Positions 8,027 through 16,313 of a stretch of DNA of 42,832 bases are shown here, piece by piece (within the stretch, counting starts at the first letter, position 1; every line of letters begins with the position of its first letter). Below the pieces are notes generated by a model. It searched no databases and was not told the origin of the DNA. It was given only the letters and a program-made list of their open reading frames with translations. The translations under genes and the position numbers were made by a program. The stretch is from an uncultured Alphaproteobacteria bacterium (GTDB taxonomy: Bacteria > Pseudomonadota > Alphaproteobacteria > HIMB59): NCBI GenBank assembly GCA_902521485.1, contig CABYRQ010000010.1:1-42832 (forward strand), read 5' to 3'.

Positions 8027-8803
8027 ATGAACAATATTTTAATTAAAGTCGAAAATTTGGTGAAAACATTTGGTGGATTAGTTGCGCTAAATGATTGCTC
8101 CTTAGAAATTAAGGATAAAGCTATAACAGGAATTATTGGGCCTAATGGATCTGGTAAAACAACTTTATTTAATGTAATAACTGGTAATCTGAAGCCAGAT
8201 ACAGGTAAAGTTTTCTATAACGGTGTTGAAATAACAAATGAAGAGTCCCACGACTTATTTCATTTAGGAGTATTAAGAACATTTCAAATAGCACACGAAT
8301 TTTCAAATATGACAGTTATTGAAAATTTAATGGTAGTCCCAGGTAATCAAAAAGGTGAAAAGCTTCTATATTCGTTGATGAATAGTCAAAAAATTAAAAA
8401 AGAGGATGAATTAATAAAAGATAAAGCCATGGAAGTTTTAAAATTTTTAAAAATTGAACACCTTAAAAATGAGAGAGCTGGAAATCTATCTGGAGGTCAA
8501 AAAAAACTTCTAGAATTGGCAAGAACAATGATGGTAGATGCTAAAATAGTTTTTTTAGATGAGGTTGGTGCAGGAGTTAATAAAACACTCCTTAGAGACA
8601 TAAGTGACTCAATTTTAAAACTTAATCAAGATAAAGGTTACACATTTTGTATGATTGAACATGATTTTAACTTCATAAGCGAGTTGTGTGATCCCGTAAT
8701 AGTTTTAGCTGAGGGATCAGTTCTTTTTAAAGGTTCTGCTGAGGAAGTTAAGTCAAATGAGCAGGTTATTGAGTCTTATTTAGGTAAAGGTTTAAAAAAA
8801 TAA
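8027..8803 (+). CDS. livG: Branched-chain amino acid type ABC transporter ATP-binding protein LivG
   Basis: A 258-residue ABC ATPase of the HAAT family. Walker A is GPNGSGKTT (near residue 39), the Q-loop region is LRTFQIAHEFSNMTVIENL, the signature is LSGGQKKLLELAR and the switch histidine is in MIEHDFNFI. Walker B reads VFLDEVGAGVN where DEP is usual, so the proline after the catalytic Glu is replaced by valine. LivG and LivF form the cytoplasmic ATPase pair energising LivH-LivM. It opens a tight operon: its TAA overlaps the livF ATG by one base. The substrate class (branched-chain amino acids, amides, urea or others) cannot be fixed by sequence alone. Confidence 0.92.
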   Translation: MNNILIKVENLVKTFGGLVALNDCSLEIKDKAITGIIGPNGSGKTTLFNVITGNLKPDTGKVFYNGVEITNEESHDLFHLGVLRTFQIAHEFSNMTVIENLMVVPGNQKGEKLLYSLMNSQKIKKEDELIKDKAMEVLKFLKIEHLKNERAGNLSGGQKKLLELARTMMVDAKIVFLDEVGAGVNKTLLRDISDSILKLNQDKGYTFCMIEHDFNFISELCDPVIVLAEGSVLFKGSAEEVKSNEQVIESYLGKGLKK

Positions 8804-9504
8804 TGTTTTTTTCTGCTTCAAATTTAACAGGTGGTTATGGAGGTGTAAATATTATCGAAGAATGCTCTTTTAGTGTTAATAGAGGTGAAATTGTATCAAT
8901 TCTAGGACCTAATGGTGCTGGTAAATCGACAGCAATGAAAGCAATGCTTGGTATAATTGACTTAAAAAGTGGAAATGTCGTACTTGACGGGAAAGATATC
9001 ACAAAACTTAAAACACAAGATAGAATAAAGCTAGGTATTTCCTTTGTACCTCAAATTAAGAATATATTTACAGAATTAACAGTAAAAGAGAACTTAGAGA
9101 TGGGTGCTTTTTTAAATGATGCTAATTTATCAACGAGATTAGAAGAGATGTACGATTTATTTCCTATAATTAAAGAGAAAAAGGATCAATTTGCAGGCGA
9201 ATTGTCAGGTGGTCAAAGACAACAGGTTGCAATCGCCAGAGCTTTAATGACTGAGCCAGATGTTTTAATGTTAGACGAACCAACTGCAGGTGTTTCACCT
9301 GTAATTATGACAGAATTATTTGAACATATACTAAATATAAAAAAACAAAATATAGCTATACTAATGGTTGAGCAAAATGCCCGACAAGCTTTAGAAATAT
9401 CTGACCGAGGTTATATTTTAGTGACAGGAAAAAATGCTTACGAAGGGAAAGGTGATTATCTTCTAAACGATAAAGAGATAAGGAAGGCTTTTTTAGGTGG
9501 TTAA
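8803..9504 (+). CDS. livF: Branched-chain amino acid type ABC transporter ATP-binding protein LivF
   Basis: 233 residues, the normal length for LivF. Walker A is GPNGAGKST, the Q-loop is FVPQIKNIFTELTVKENL, the signature is LSGGQRQQ, Walker B is VLMLDEPTAGVSP and the switch histidine position is MVEQNARQAL, with the Gln typical of LivF proteins. It overlaps livG by one base and its TAA is directly followed by the livH ATG, so the four genes are translated as a unit. It is the partner ATPase of LivG. Confidence 0.93.
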   Translation: MFFSASNLTGGYGGVNIIEECSFSVNRGEIVSILGPNGAGKSTAMKAMLGIIDLKSGNVVLDGKDITKLKTQDRIKLGISFVPQIKNIFTELTVKENLEMGAFLNDANLSTRLEEMYDLFPIIKEKKDQFAGELSGGQRQQVAIARALMTEPDVLMLDEPTAGVSPVIMTELFEHILNIKKQNIAILMVEQNARQALEISDRGYILVTGKNAYEGKGDYLLNDKEIRKAFLGG

Positions 9505-10515
9505 ATGGATTTTTTAAACTCAATCATACTTCTAACAAACTTTATTATTGTACCTGGAATTACTTATGGATCTCAGTTGGCTTTGGGTGCAATTGGAGTA
9601 ACTCTTATTTATGGTGTTTTAAGATTTGCTAACTTTGCTTATGGAGATTTGATGGCTTTTGGAACAATGATTGTAATCCTTGTTACATGGTTTTTACAGT
9701 CTAAAGGAATTACGTTTGGCTTACTTCCAACTGCTTTACTAGCGTTACCAGTTGGTATCCTATTGACAATTGCAGTGAGTTTATTTTTTGACAAAACAGT
9801 ATTTGAATATTACAGAAATAAAAAAAGTGACCCTGTAACTTTTATAGTTGTTAGTCTTGGTATTATGTTTGTTTTAAACGCAGTTGTTAGAATTATTATT
9901 GGACCAAACGATATTAACTTTATGGATGGTCACAAGTTTATCATGAAGGCCAGAGAATTTAAAAAAATGACAGGGTTAAATGAGGGACTAGCATTAAAAT
10001 CAACTCAAGTAATAACATTAATTACAACAATTATTACTTGCTCCATACTTTTTTATTTTTTAAATAAAACAAAAACAGGTAAATCTATGAGAGCTTATTC
10101 AAATAATGAGGATTTAGCTTTGCTATCAGGTATTGATCCAAAAAAAATTGTTTTACTGACCTGGATAATCGTTTCAATTTTAGCTACTGTCGCTGGAACT
10201 TTGTATGGATTGGATAAAAGTTTTAAACCATTTACTTATTTTAATAACCTTCTTCCTATTTTTGCAGCAACAATTGTTGGTGGTATTGGAAATCCTTTAG
10301 GTGCGTTTTACGGGGGCTTTCTAATTGCTTTCTCTGAAATTGGCCTTACCTATGCATATAAAAAATTTTTTAAGTACATCATGCCTGAAGGTTTAGAACC
10401 AAGCACACTAATACAATTTATCTCTACTGATTATAAATTTGCGATCTCTTTTGCGATATTAATAGTAGTTCTTATTTTTAGGCCAAATGGTATCTTTAAA
10501 GGAAAAGTCATATGA
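9505..10515 (+). CDS. livH: Branched-chain amino acid type ABC transporter permease LivH
   Basis: A 336-residue inner-membrane permease with multiple hydrophobic helices. The N-terminal family signature is visible in ALGAIGVTLIYGVLRFANFA and GDLMAFGTM, and the C-terminal half carries NNEDLALLSGIDPKKIVLLTW, which interacts with the ATPases, and AATIVGGIGNPLGAFYGGFL. It is somewhat longer than the usual 290-310 residues because of a polar loop around 150-165. The last codons overlap the livM start by 4 bases (ATGA). Confidence 0.92.
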   Translation: MDFLNSIILLTNFIIVPGITYGSQLALGAIGVTLIYGVLRFANFAYGDLMAFGTMIVILVTWFLQSKGITFGLLPTALLALPVGILLTIAVSLFFDKTVFEYYRNKKSDPVTFIVVSLGIMFVLNAVVRIIIGPNDINFMDGHKFIMKAREFKKMTGLNEGLALKSTQVITLITTIITCSILFYFLNKTKTGKSMRAYSNNEDLALLSGIDPKKIVLLTWIIVSILATVAGTLYGLDKSFKPFTYFNNLLPIFAATIVGGIGNPLGAFYGGFLIAFSEIGLTYAYKKFFKYIMPEGLEPSTLIQFISTDYKFAISFAILIVVLIFRPNGIFKGKVI

Positions 10516-11882
10516 TCAAAAATTCTGACTTTAAAATTTGTTTCTCAGTAATGACTGTTTTAACCATTTTAGTAGGATTATTTCAGTCATGGGGTATTGC
10601 ATTATCAATGTTAAATCTTTGTCTTATCTCTGCTGTAATGGCGATGGGAGTAAATATTCAGTGGGGTTTTGCTGGTTTAATTAATTTTGGTGTAATGGGT
10701 TTTTTGGCTATAGGAGGTTTGGCTACTGTTTTAATTTCAGTTCCCCCTGTTCCTGAAGCTTGGAGTGCTGGCGGTATTGGAATTTTAATTTCTGGTTTAT
10801 TTTTATTAGCAGTTGTTTTTAGTGTATTAATAATTAATAAAAGAATACCAAATCATAAATATAAAAATTATTTTATATTCGTAATCATAATTTTATCTAT
10901 ACCATTACTTAAATTTATAGCTGGTCCATCAATTAGCAAAATTGAATCTATTAATGCTGCCACATCAGGTTTTTTAGGTGGAGCTAATTTGCCAATTATA
11001 TTTTCATGGTTTGTTGGAGCAATTTTATGTGCCCTTGTAGCTTTCGTTGTAGGTAAAGTTTGTTTAGGGTTAAGGTCTGACTATTTGGCAATATCAACTT
11101 TGCTAGTCTCTGGAATAATAATAACGATTGTCAAACATGAGGAGTGGTTATCAAGGGGGGTAAAGAATGTTATTGGTTTGAAGAGACCAGTTCCATATGA
11201 AGTGGATTTGCAAAACTCTGAGTGGTTTATAAAACTTGTTGAATTTTTAAATTCTTCAAAATTATCAAATGTCTTGGATTTTGATGAAAAAACTTCTTTA
11301 CTTAATGAACTCGTAATCTCCTCCTCTGGAGTTTTTGTAAAGCTATGCTTTAGTCTAATTTTTTTAGCTGTTGTATTAATAATTCTATATTTTTCTGAGA
11401 AAGCTCTGAACTCTCCTTGGGGTAGGATGATGAGAGCCATAAGAGACAATGAAGAGGCTGCTAAAGCCATGGGAAAAAATGTTGTAAAGCAACACCTTTT
11501 TATTTTTATGTTAGGTTCTGCGATTATCGGATTTGCAGGTGCAATGCTAGTTACCTATGACGGTCTTTTCACTCCATCAAGCTATCAACCTTTAAGATAT
11601 ACTTTCTTAATATGGGTAATGGTCTTATTGGGAGGCACAGGAAATAATTATGGAGCTATATTAGGAGGTTTTGTTGTTTGGTTTATTTGGATACAATCAG
11701 CTCCTTTTGCACTGCTTGTCATCAACATATTCACTAATCATTTAGATGAAACTAATTACATTAAAGAACATCTAGTAAATAGTGTTCCATATTTTAGATA
11801 TTTAATGATGGGTCTTGGACTTCTCTTAGTTATGCGATATAGACCTAAAGGGTTACTTCCGGAGAAAATTATAAAAAATTGA
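10512..11882 (+). CDS. livM: Branched-chain amino acid type ABC transporter permease LivM
   Basis: A 456-residue permease, at the long end for LivM. The N-terminal helix bundle contains the LivM signature VNIQWGFAGLINFGVMGFLAIGG, followed by an extra helix region (about 95-140) and SDYLAISTLLVSGII. A polar insertion (about 215-265) rich in charged residues precedes the cytoplasmic coupling segment SPWGRMMRAIRDNEEAAKAMG and the helices with VMVLLGGTGNNYGAILGG. The protein ends RYRPKGLLPEK, as most LivM proteins do. It ends the livGFHM operon and converges on livK. Confidence 0.92.
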   Translation: MIKNSDFKICFSVMTVLTILVGLFQSWGIALSMLNLCLISAVMAMGVNIQWGFAGLINFGVMGFLAIGGLATVLISVPPVPEAWSAGGIGILISGLFLLAVVFSVLIINKRIPNHKYKNYFIFVIIILSIPLLKFIAGPSISKIESINAATSGFLGGANLPIIFSWFVGAILCALVAFVVGKVCLGLRSDYLAISTLLVSGIIITIVKHEEWLSRGVKNVIGLKRPVPYEVDLQNSEWFIKLVEFLNSSKLSNVLDFDEKTSLLNELVISSSGVFVKLCFSLIFLAVVLIILYFSEKALNSPWGRMMRAIRDNEEAAKAMGKNVVKQHLFIFMLGSAIIGFAGAMLVTYDGLFTPSSYQPLRYTFLIWVMVLLGGTGNNYGAILGGFVVWFIWIQSAPFALLVINIFTNHLDETNYIKEHLVNSVPYFRYLMMGLGLLLVMRYRPKGLLPEKIIKN

Positions 11883-11889
11883 TAGCATC

Positions 11890-11916
11890 TTAGCCCCACC
11901 TAAAAGATGGGGCTAA
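11890..11916. terminator. Hairpin between convergent livM and livK
   Basis: A perfect 9-base stem, TTAGCCCCA (11890-11898) and TGGGGCTAA (11908-11916), with a 9-base loop lies in the 44-base gap between the two convergent stop codons. It is by far the most GC-rich palindrome among the intergenic stretches. Neither strand has a U-run directly after the stem; on the minus strand the next T-tract is about 10 bases further. It probably ends or protects both transcripts, but it is not a textbook intrinsic terminator. Confidence 0.6.
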
Positions 11917-11926
11917 AAAATAATAA

Positions 11927-13102
11927 TTATCTTTGAGCTACGTCGGTAAATTTACCGCCTTCGATTCCTTTTTCAAGGAATGCTCCAAATGCCTCTCCTA
12001 CTTCTGTAAAGTTAACATCTGTCGCCCCGTCGTAATCAACTGCAAATCCAGCACATGCTAGTTCAAGACCCTTTTTGAGTTCTCCAGCATAAATTTTTGT
12101 ACCAGGACCATTCGCTACGCTCATAATGTTTGCTGCAATTGATGCGCTGTCATCAGACTTACCCTTACACATTGCAAGCATAATTAATGCAGCAGCGTCA
12201 TATGACTCTCCAACATAAACTGATGGATCAACACCGTTAGCTTCTGCATAAGCCTTAAATTTCATTGCACCGGCACCAAGAGAACCTGGCATTGAACCGA
12301 AGGAACCATCAAGATCAGTTCCAAAAGTATCAGTCAATGAATCACCAATCATACCATCAGACAGTACAAATGTATCAAAAGCACCACTATCTAATGATCC
12401 TTGGATAATTTGATTACCACCTTGATCTAAGTAACCAATAACGACTAATGCATCTCCACCAGCTGATGAAAGTACACCTACTTCAGCACTATAGTCTGCC
12501 TTATCGCCTTCATGAGCAGTTTTAGCTGTAACTTCAATACCTCTAGCAATTGCTGCAGCTTCATAGACATCTGCTAAGCCAACACCATAGTCAGTGTTAA
12601 CATATGTAATTGCAACACTTGAGATACCTCTGTCGCTAGTAATATCTGCTAAAACTTCTCCACCTCTTGCATCTGAAGGAGCTGTTCTAAAAAACAAACC
12701 ATTATCTTCAGCGGTAGTCAAAGCAGGTGATGTTGCAGAAGGTGAAATCATTGGTACACCGTTTGGAACAGCTACATTTGAGAGAACTGCACCTGTAACA
12801 CCAGAACAGTCTGCTCCCATAATTGCTGTGACACCTTGTGAAATTAAAAATTCAGCTGCAGATGCTGCCGCTGCTGAATCAATACATGTTGAGTCAGCTC
12901 TAATAGAACTAACTGTTGAACCACCTAATAATGCGCCTGAGTCTGAAGCTTCATTAAAAGCTAACTCAGCGCCTGCAGCCATACCCGGCGTTAATGATTC
13001 AATAGGTCCTGTGAAACCTAAAATAATGCCAACTTTAACTTCTTTAGCGTATGACGTGCTAAACATAAATAAAGCAAGCAGAGTAGTAATGAACTTAATC
13101 AT
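11927..13102 (-). CDS. livK: Periplasmic substrate-binding protein of the branched-chain amino acid type transporter (LivK)
   Basis: A 391-residue type I periplasmic binding protein. A signal peptide is clear (basic start, hydrophobic core FITTLLALFMFSTSYA, cleavage after Ala19). The mature start KVGIILGFTGPIESLTPGMAAGAELAFNEA is the family signature, and the later VPMISPSATSPALT and the YVNTDYGVGLADVYEAA segment are typical. A strong ribosome binding site, AAGGGGGA, precedes ATG 13102. The gene is visibly richer in G and C and in Ala, Gly, Asp and Ser codons than its neighbours, which fits a very abundant secreted protein. It captures the substrate for LivGFHM, toward which it converges. Confidence 0.93.
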   Translation of the reverse strand: MIKFITTLLALFMFSTSYAKEVKVGIILGFTGPIESLTPGMAAGAELAFNEASDSGALLGGSTVSSIRADSTCIDSAAAASAAEFLISQGVTAIMGADCSGVTGAVLSNVAVPNGVPMISPSATSPALTTAEDNGLFFRTAPSDARGGEVLADITSDRGISSVAITYVNTDYGVGLADVYEAAAIARGIEVTAKTAHEGDKADYSAEVGVLSSAGGDALVVIGYLDQGGNQIIQGSLDSGAFDTFVLSDGMIGDSLTDTFGTDLDGSFGSMPGSLGAGAMKFKAYAEANGVDPSVYVGESYDAAALIMLAMCKGKSDDSASIAANIMSVANGPGTKIYAGELKKGLELACAGFAVDYDGATDVNFTEVGEAFGAFLEKGIEGGKFTDVAQR

Positions 13103-13175
13103 TTCTTTCCCCCTTATTAATTAATAATTATGAAGTGATAATAGTATTATATTTAAAAAAATGAATATTTAATTA
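13103..13175 (-). promoter_or_regulatory. Likely livK promoter and leader
   Basis: In the 73 bases between the complex I subunit stop and the livK start, the minus strand has a perfect TATAAT (13151-13146) about 44 bases before the ATG, and the purine-rich ribosome binding site AAGGGGGA just upstream of the start. No good TTGACA box is seen at the expected distance. The placement fits a short-leader promoter for a highly expressed binding protein. Confidence 0.4.
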
Positions 13176-13484
13176 TTAATGTGTCCAAGAAGATTTTCTA
13201 TTATTTGAGAAATTACTGGCATAACTCTTTGGTTTTACTGGTTTATAGGTTTGATCAACAACCCTATATTGATATGAGTTCTTTTGACACCATAAGATAG
13301 CGTCATCTAAACTGTCAAAGTTTAATTTTAATTGTTTTGTTGTGTTTTTTGAACTATTCCAACCCATTAATACATCCTTTTGAAGACTAGGATCAAACTC
13401 AAACTCTATGATCCACATCTTAGTTTTTTTTAAGCCTGATTGCATATTAGTTTTTGAAGGACGCTTAATTGTGACTTTTTTCAT
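13176..13484 (-). CDS. Complex I NDUFS4-type (18 kDa) accessory subunit
   Basis: 102 residues from ATG 13484. The frame is open further upstream, but that extension would run through tRNA-Pro, so this start is chosen. The protein carries the signature of the ETC complex I conserved region: an RPSKTNMQSG start, KTKMWIIEFE, LMGWNSSKNTTKQLKLNF, a DDAILWCQKNSYQYRV segment and the ending KSYASNFSNNRKSSWTH. In alphaproteobacteria and mitochondria this subunit binds the peripheral arm of NADH:ubiquinone oxidoreductase. As is usual in alphaproteobacteria, it stands alone away from a nuo operon. It lies just downstream of tRNA-Pro on the same strand and may be read from its transcript. Confidence 0.9.
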   Translation of the reverse strand: MKKVTIKRPSKTNMQSGLKKTKMWIIEFEFDPSLQKDVLMGWNSSKNTTKQLKLNFDSLDDAILWCQKNSYQYRVVDQTYKPVKPKSYASNFSNNRKSSWTH

Positions 13485-13491
13485 AATTTTT

Positions 13492-13568
<77 letters not shown>

Positions 13569-13620
13569 AGTATTGAATATATATACTTTTGTCTTATAAA
13601 TAGTCAAACAGTTAAATCTC

Positions 13621-14196
13621 ATGCAAAAAGTAACTAAAATAAAAAAATTACTTATAGCAAACAGCTTCTTCAAGTTTTGGAAATATCAATTTTTAGTTCG
13701 TAGCTTTAACAAGAAAATTAAACCTTATAAGATTTTTAGAGAAATATTAAATGTTGGAGATGTCGTTTTTGCTCTTTGTTTTAGTCCTGAGGAGAAAAAG
13801 TTTTATTTGATCAAGCAATTCAGGCCATTTTACTTTGTCAGAAATAAAACATTAAAATATGAAATTGTAGGAGGATTAGTAGATAAAGGTGAGTCGCTTA
13901 TCACTGCTTTAAAAAGAGAAATCAAAGAAGAAATAGGAGTAAAAACAAAAAAACTTGTGAAATTAACTACATACTGCCCTGTACCAGGCTACTCCGATGA
14001 AATAGTTCATGTCTATTATGCGGAAGTTGAAAAAATTAAGCTTAAAACTCTTTATAATAGGAATGAGAATGAGGAAATTAAAATTTTTAAGTTAAGTCTA
14101 ACTGAATTAAAAAAAATAAATGAAAGTAAATCTATACAAAATGTCCTAACAAAAATTTCTATTTATGAGTATTTTAAAAAATTTAAAAAGAGTTAA
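13621..14196 (+). CDS. Nudix hydrolase (ADP-ribose pyrophosphatase-like)
   Basis: A 191-residue protein with a perfect Nudix box: Gly85, Glu91, Arg99-Glu100, Glu103-Glu104 and Gly106 in GGLVDKGESLITALKREI followed by KEEIGV. The box binds the metal ions that hydrolyse a nucleoside diphosphate linked to another group. The preceding FYLIKQFRPFYF and the following CPVPGYSDEIVHVYYAE segments fit the ADP-ribose/GDP-mannose pyrophosphatase subgroup, where an N-terminal strand region makes the dimer. Substrate choice is not certain. The last 14 bases overlap the end of serA on the other strand. Confidence 0.85.
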   Translation: MQKVTKIKKLLIANSFFKFWKYQFLVRSFNKKIKPYKIFREILNVGDVVFALCFSPEEKKFYLIKQFRPFYFVRNKTLKYEIVGGLVDKGESLITALKREIKEEIGVKTKKLVKLTTYCPVPGYSDEIVHVYYAEVEKIKLKTLYNRNENEEIKIFKLSLTELKKINESKSIQNVLTKISIYEYFKKFKKS

Positions 14197-15124
14197 CGTT
14201 ATTAACAATCTTATTTTCTTTTAAAAAATCGGCAACTTGGTTTGCTACGTCAATTGCCACATTAGATTGAGCCTCTTTTGAGGAAGCTCCTAAGTGAGGT
14301 GTGAGAAGTAAATTTTTAGTTCCAAACATTATATTATCTGTTGCAGGTTCATTTTCATAAACATCAATTGCAGCACCTGCAATAATTTCATTATTGAGTG
14401 CATCTTTTAAATCAGACTCATTGATAAGACCACCCCTAGCGCAATTTATAATTACTGATGTAGGTTTCATTGTTGATATTGTTTCTTTGTTAATCATATA
14501 CTTTGTTTCATCATTCAATTTTGTATGGAGAGTAATAACATCAGCTACCTTAATTAAATCCTCTGTTGAGACCTTTTCAACATCAAATTTTGATAAATCA
14601 TCATCGCTTGCTGATTTAGAATTTGTAATAATTTTCATTCCAATTGTTGAGCATATTTCAGCAACTCTTTGACCTATGTTGCCATAGCCCACTATTCCAA
14701 GCACTTTTCCTTTTAGCTCAGTACCAAGAAACTTGGGTTTTTCCCATTTTCCCTGATGGGTTGAATCATTAGCTAGATGAATATTTCTCATAATAGAAAA
14801 CATTAAACCGACGCTTAACTCTGCTGTTGCCTCTAGGTTTCCTAGAGGTGTATTCATCACTAGAATTCGATTTTTTGTTGCTTGATCTAGGTCGACATTA
14901 TCGACACCAACTCCTGCTCTACCAATAACTTTAAGGTTCTTACAGTCAGCGAGTATATCTGAGGTTAATTTAGTTGCAGATCTGATTAAAATGCCATCAT
15001 ATTGATCAATCACACCTTTAAGTTCCTCAGGGGACATCCCAGTTTTGATATCATAATCAATTTGTTTTGACTTTAAGACATCTTCTACCTTATCGCTCAT
15101 CTTATCAGAAATTAAAATCTTCAT
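14183..15124 (-). CDS. serA: D-3-phosphoglycerate dehydrogenase (SerA-type, short form)
   Basis: 313 residues; first step of phosphorylated serine synthesis, oxidising 3-phosphoglycerate with NAD. The nucleotide-binding motif is GIVGYGNIGQRV, and the catalytic triad positions are Arg in INCARGGLINE, Glu in DVYENEPA and His in LTPHLGAS. RAGVGVDNVDLDQAT is also characteristic. It lacks the C-terminal ASB and ACT domains, so serine feedback through ACT is not expected. Its ATG overlaps the serC stop by one base, and the serC-serA pairing supports the serine assignment over other 2-hydroxyacid dehydrogenases. Confidence 0.88.
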   Translation of the reverse strand: MKILISDKMSDKVEDVLKSKQIDYDIKTGMSPEELKGVIDQYDGILIRSATKLTSDILADCKNLKVIGRAGVGVDNVDLDQATKNRILVMNTPLGNLEATAELSVGLMFSIMRNIHLANDSTHQGKWEKPKFLGTELKGKVLGIVGYGNIGQRVAEICSTIGMKIITNSKSASDDDLSKFDVEKVSTEDLIKVADVITLHTKLNDETKYMINKETISTMKPTSVIINCARGGLINESDLKDALNNEIIAGAAIDVYENEPATDNIMFGTKNLLLTPHLGASSKEAQSNVAIDVANQVADFLKENKIVNNVNSF

Positions 15125-16284
15125 TATTTATACCTTCCCATTGTTTCAAAAAAAGACCATTCAATCCATGGTAAAACTTTTTCTATGTCAGAGGCTTCAA
15201 CAGTTGCACCTCCCCAAATTCTAATGCCTGCTGGTGCATCTTTATATGCATTAATATCGTAACCAGCATCCTCTTTCTCTAATGAAGAGCATATTTCTTT
15301 CACAAGTTTTTTTTGATTATCACTATCTAAAGCTACAAAATCAGGATGTGTAAACTTAAAACATATGCTTGTAGAAGAATATGTATTTGGGTCAACAGCT
15401 AAAAACTCTACCCAATCTCTCTGATCAATCCAGTCTTTAATAACTTGAAGATTTTTTTTTGATCTAGATATTAATTCTTTTTGCCCACCTATTTTAATAC
15501 ACCAATTCAATGCATCTAATGCATCCTCTGCAGCTAACAAGGAGGGTGTATTTATAGTAGCTCCTTCAAAAATTTCTTTGGAAAACTTCTTGTTTTTAGC
15601 TAATTGAAAAATTTTAGGAATTGGCCAAGATGGCTCATAAGTTTCAAGTCTATCAACTGCTCTTGGTGATAAAGCAATCATACCGTGTGCAGCCTCTCCT
15701 CCCAAAACTTTTTGCCATGACCAGGTTACAACATCTAATTTTTTAAAGTCCATATCCATAGCAAAAACTGCTGAAGTGGCATCACAAATAGATAAACCTA
15801 ATCTATTTTCTGGTATCCAATCTGCATTGGGAATGCATACACCTGAAGTAGTGCCATTCCATGTAAAAACAACATCATTATCAAAATTTACTTTCGACAA
15901 ATCAGGGAGTTCACCATAGTTATCAGTTTTATGAACTTTTACATTCTCTAATTTTAACTGTTTTGTAATATCCTTTACCCATGTTAGACCAAAGGTTTCC
16001 CAACCACATACTTCTACATCTTTTAAACCTAGAAGGCTCCACATAGCCATTTCTATTGCCCCAGTATCAGAGGCAGGGACAATACCTACTAAATAATCAT
16101 CTGGTAGCTCTAAAACTTGCTTTGATTTAACAATCACTTCATTGAGTTTTGCCTTACCACTTTTTGCTCTATGCGATCTACCTAAAACAGCATCGTTTAG
16201 AGCTTCTAATTTCCACCCAGGCCTTTTGGAACAAGGTCCCGAGGAAAAGAATGGATGATTTGGTTTTATGGTAGGTTTTTGCAT
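15124..16284 (-). CDS. serC: Phosphoserine aminotransferase
   Basis: 386 residues; class V PLP enzyme converting 3-phosphohydroxypyruvate and glutamate to phosphoserine and 2-oxoglutarate. The start [17 protein letters not shown], the [13 protein letters not shown] segment and the PLP-lysine region [16 protein letters not shown] match the alphaproteobacterial SerC type, which is longer than the E. coli form of about 360 residues. A ribosome binding site AAGGAG lies about 12 bases before ATG 16284. It follows the DUF1015 gene by 29 bases and is translationally coupled to serA. No serB-type phosphatase is in the window. Confidence 0.92.
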   Translation of the reverse strand: MQKPTIKPNHPFFSSGPCSKRPGWKLEALNDAVLGRSHRAKSGKAKLNEVIVKSKQVLELPDDYLVGIVPASDTGAIEMAMWSLLGLKDVEVCGWETFGLTWVKDITKQLKLENVKVHKTDNYGELPDLSKVNFDNDVVFTWNGTTSGVCIPNADWIPENRLGLSICDATSAVFAMDMDFKKLDVVTWSWQKVLGGEAAHGMIALSPRAVDRLETYEPSWPIPKIFQLAKNKKFSKEIFEGATINTPSLLAAEDALDALNWCIKIGGQKELISRSKKNLQVIKDWIDQRDWVEFLAVDPNTYSSTSICFKFTHPDFVALDSDNQKKLVKEICSSLEKEDAGYDINAYKDAPAGIRIWGGATVEASDIEKVLPWIEWSFFETMGRYK

Positions 16285-16313
16285 AATTAATATTTCTCCT
16301 TAGTGTTTATGAT

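Noticed and set aside
11081..11470. 129-residue open frame on the - strand inside livM
   Set aside because: Antisense of a clear permease gene, with no recognisable motifs or ribosome binding site.
12594..13124. 176-residue open frame on the + strand opposite livK
   Set aside because: It is the antisense of a well-supported binding-protein gene whose Ala/Gly-rich codons leave the opposite strand free of stops; no domain features are seen.
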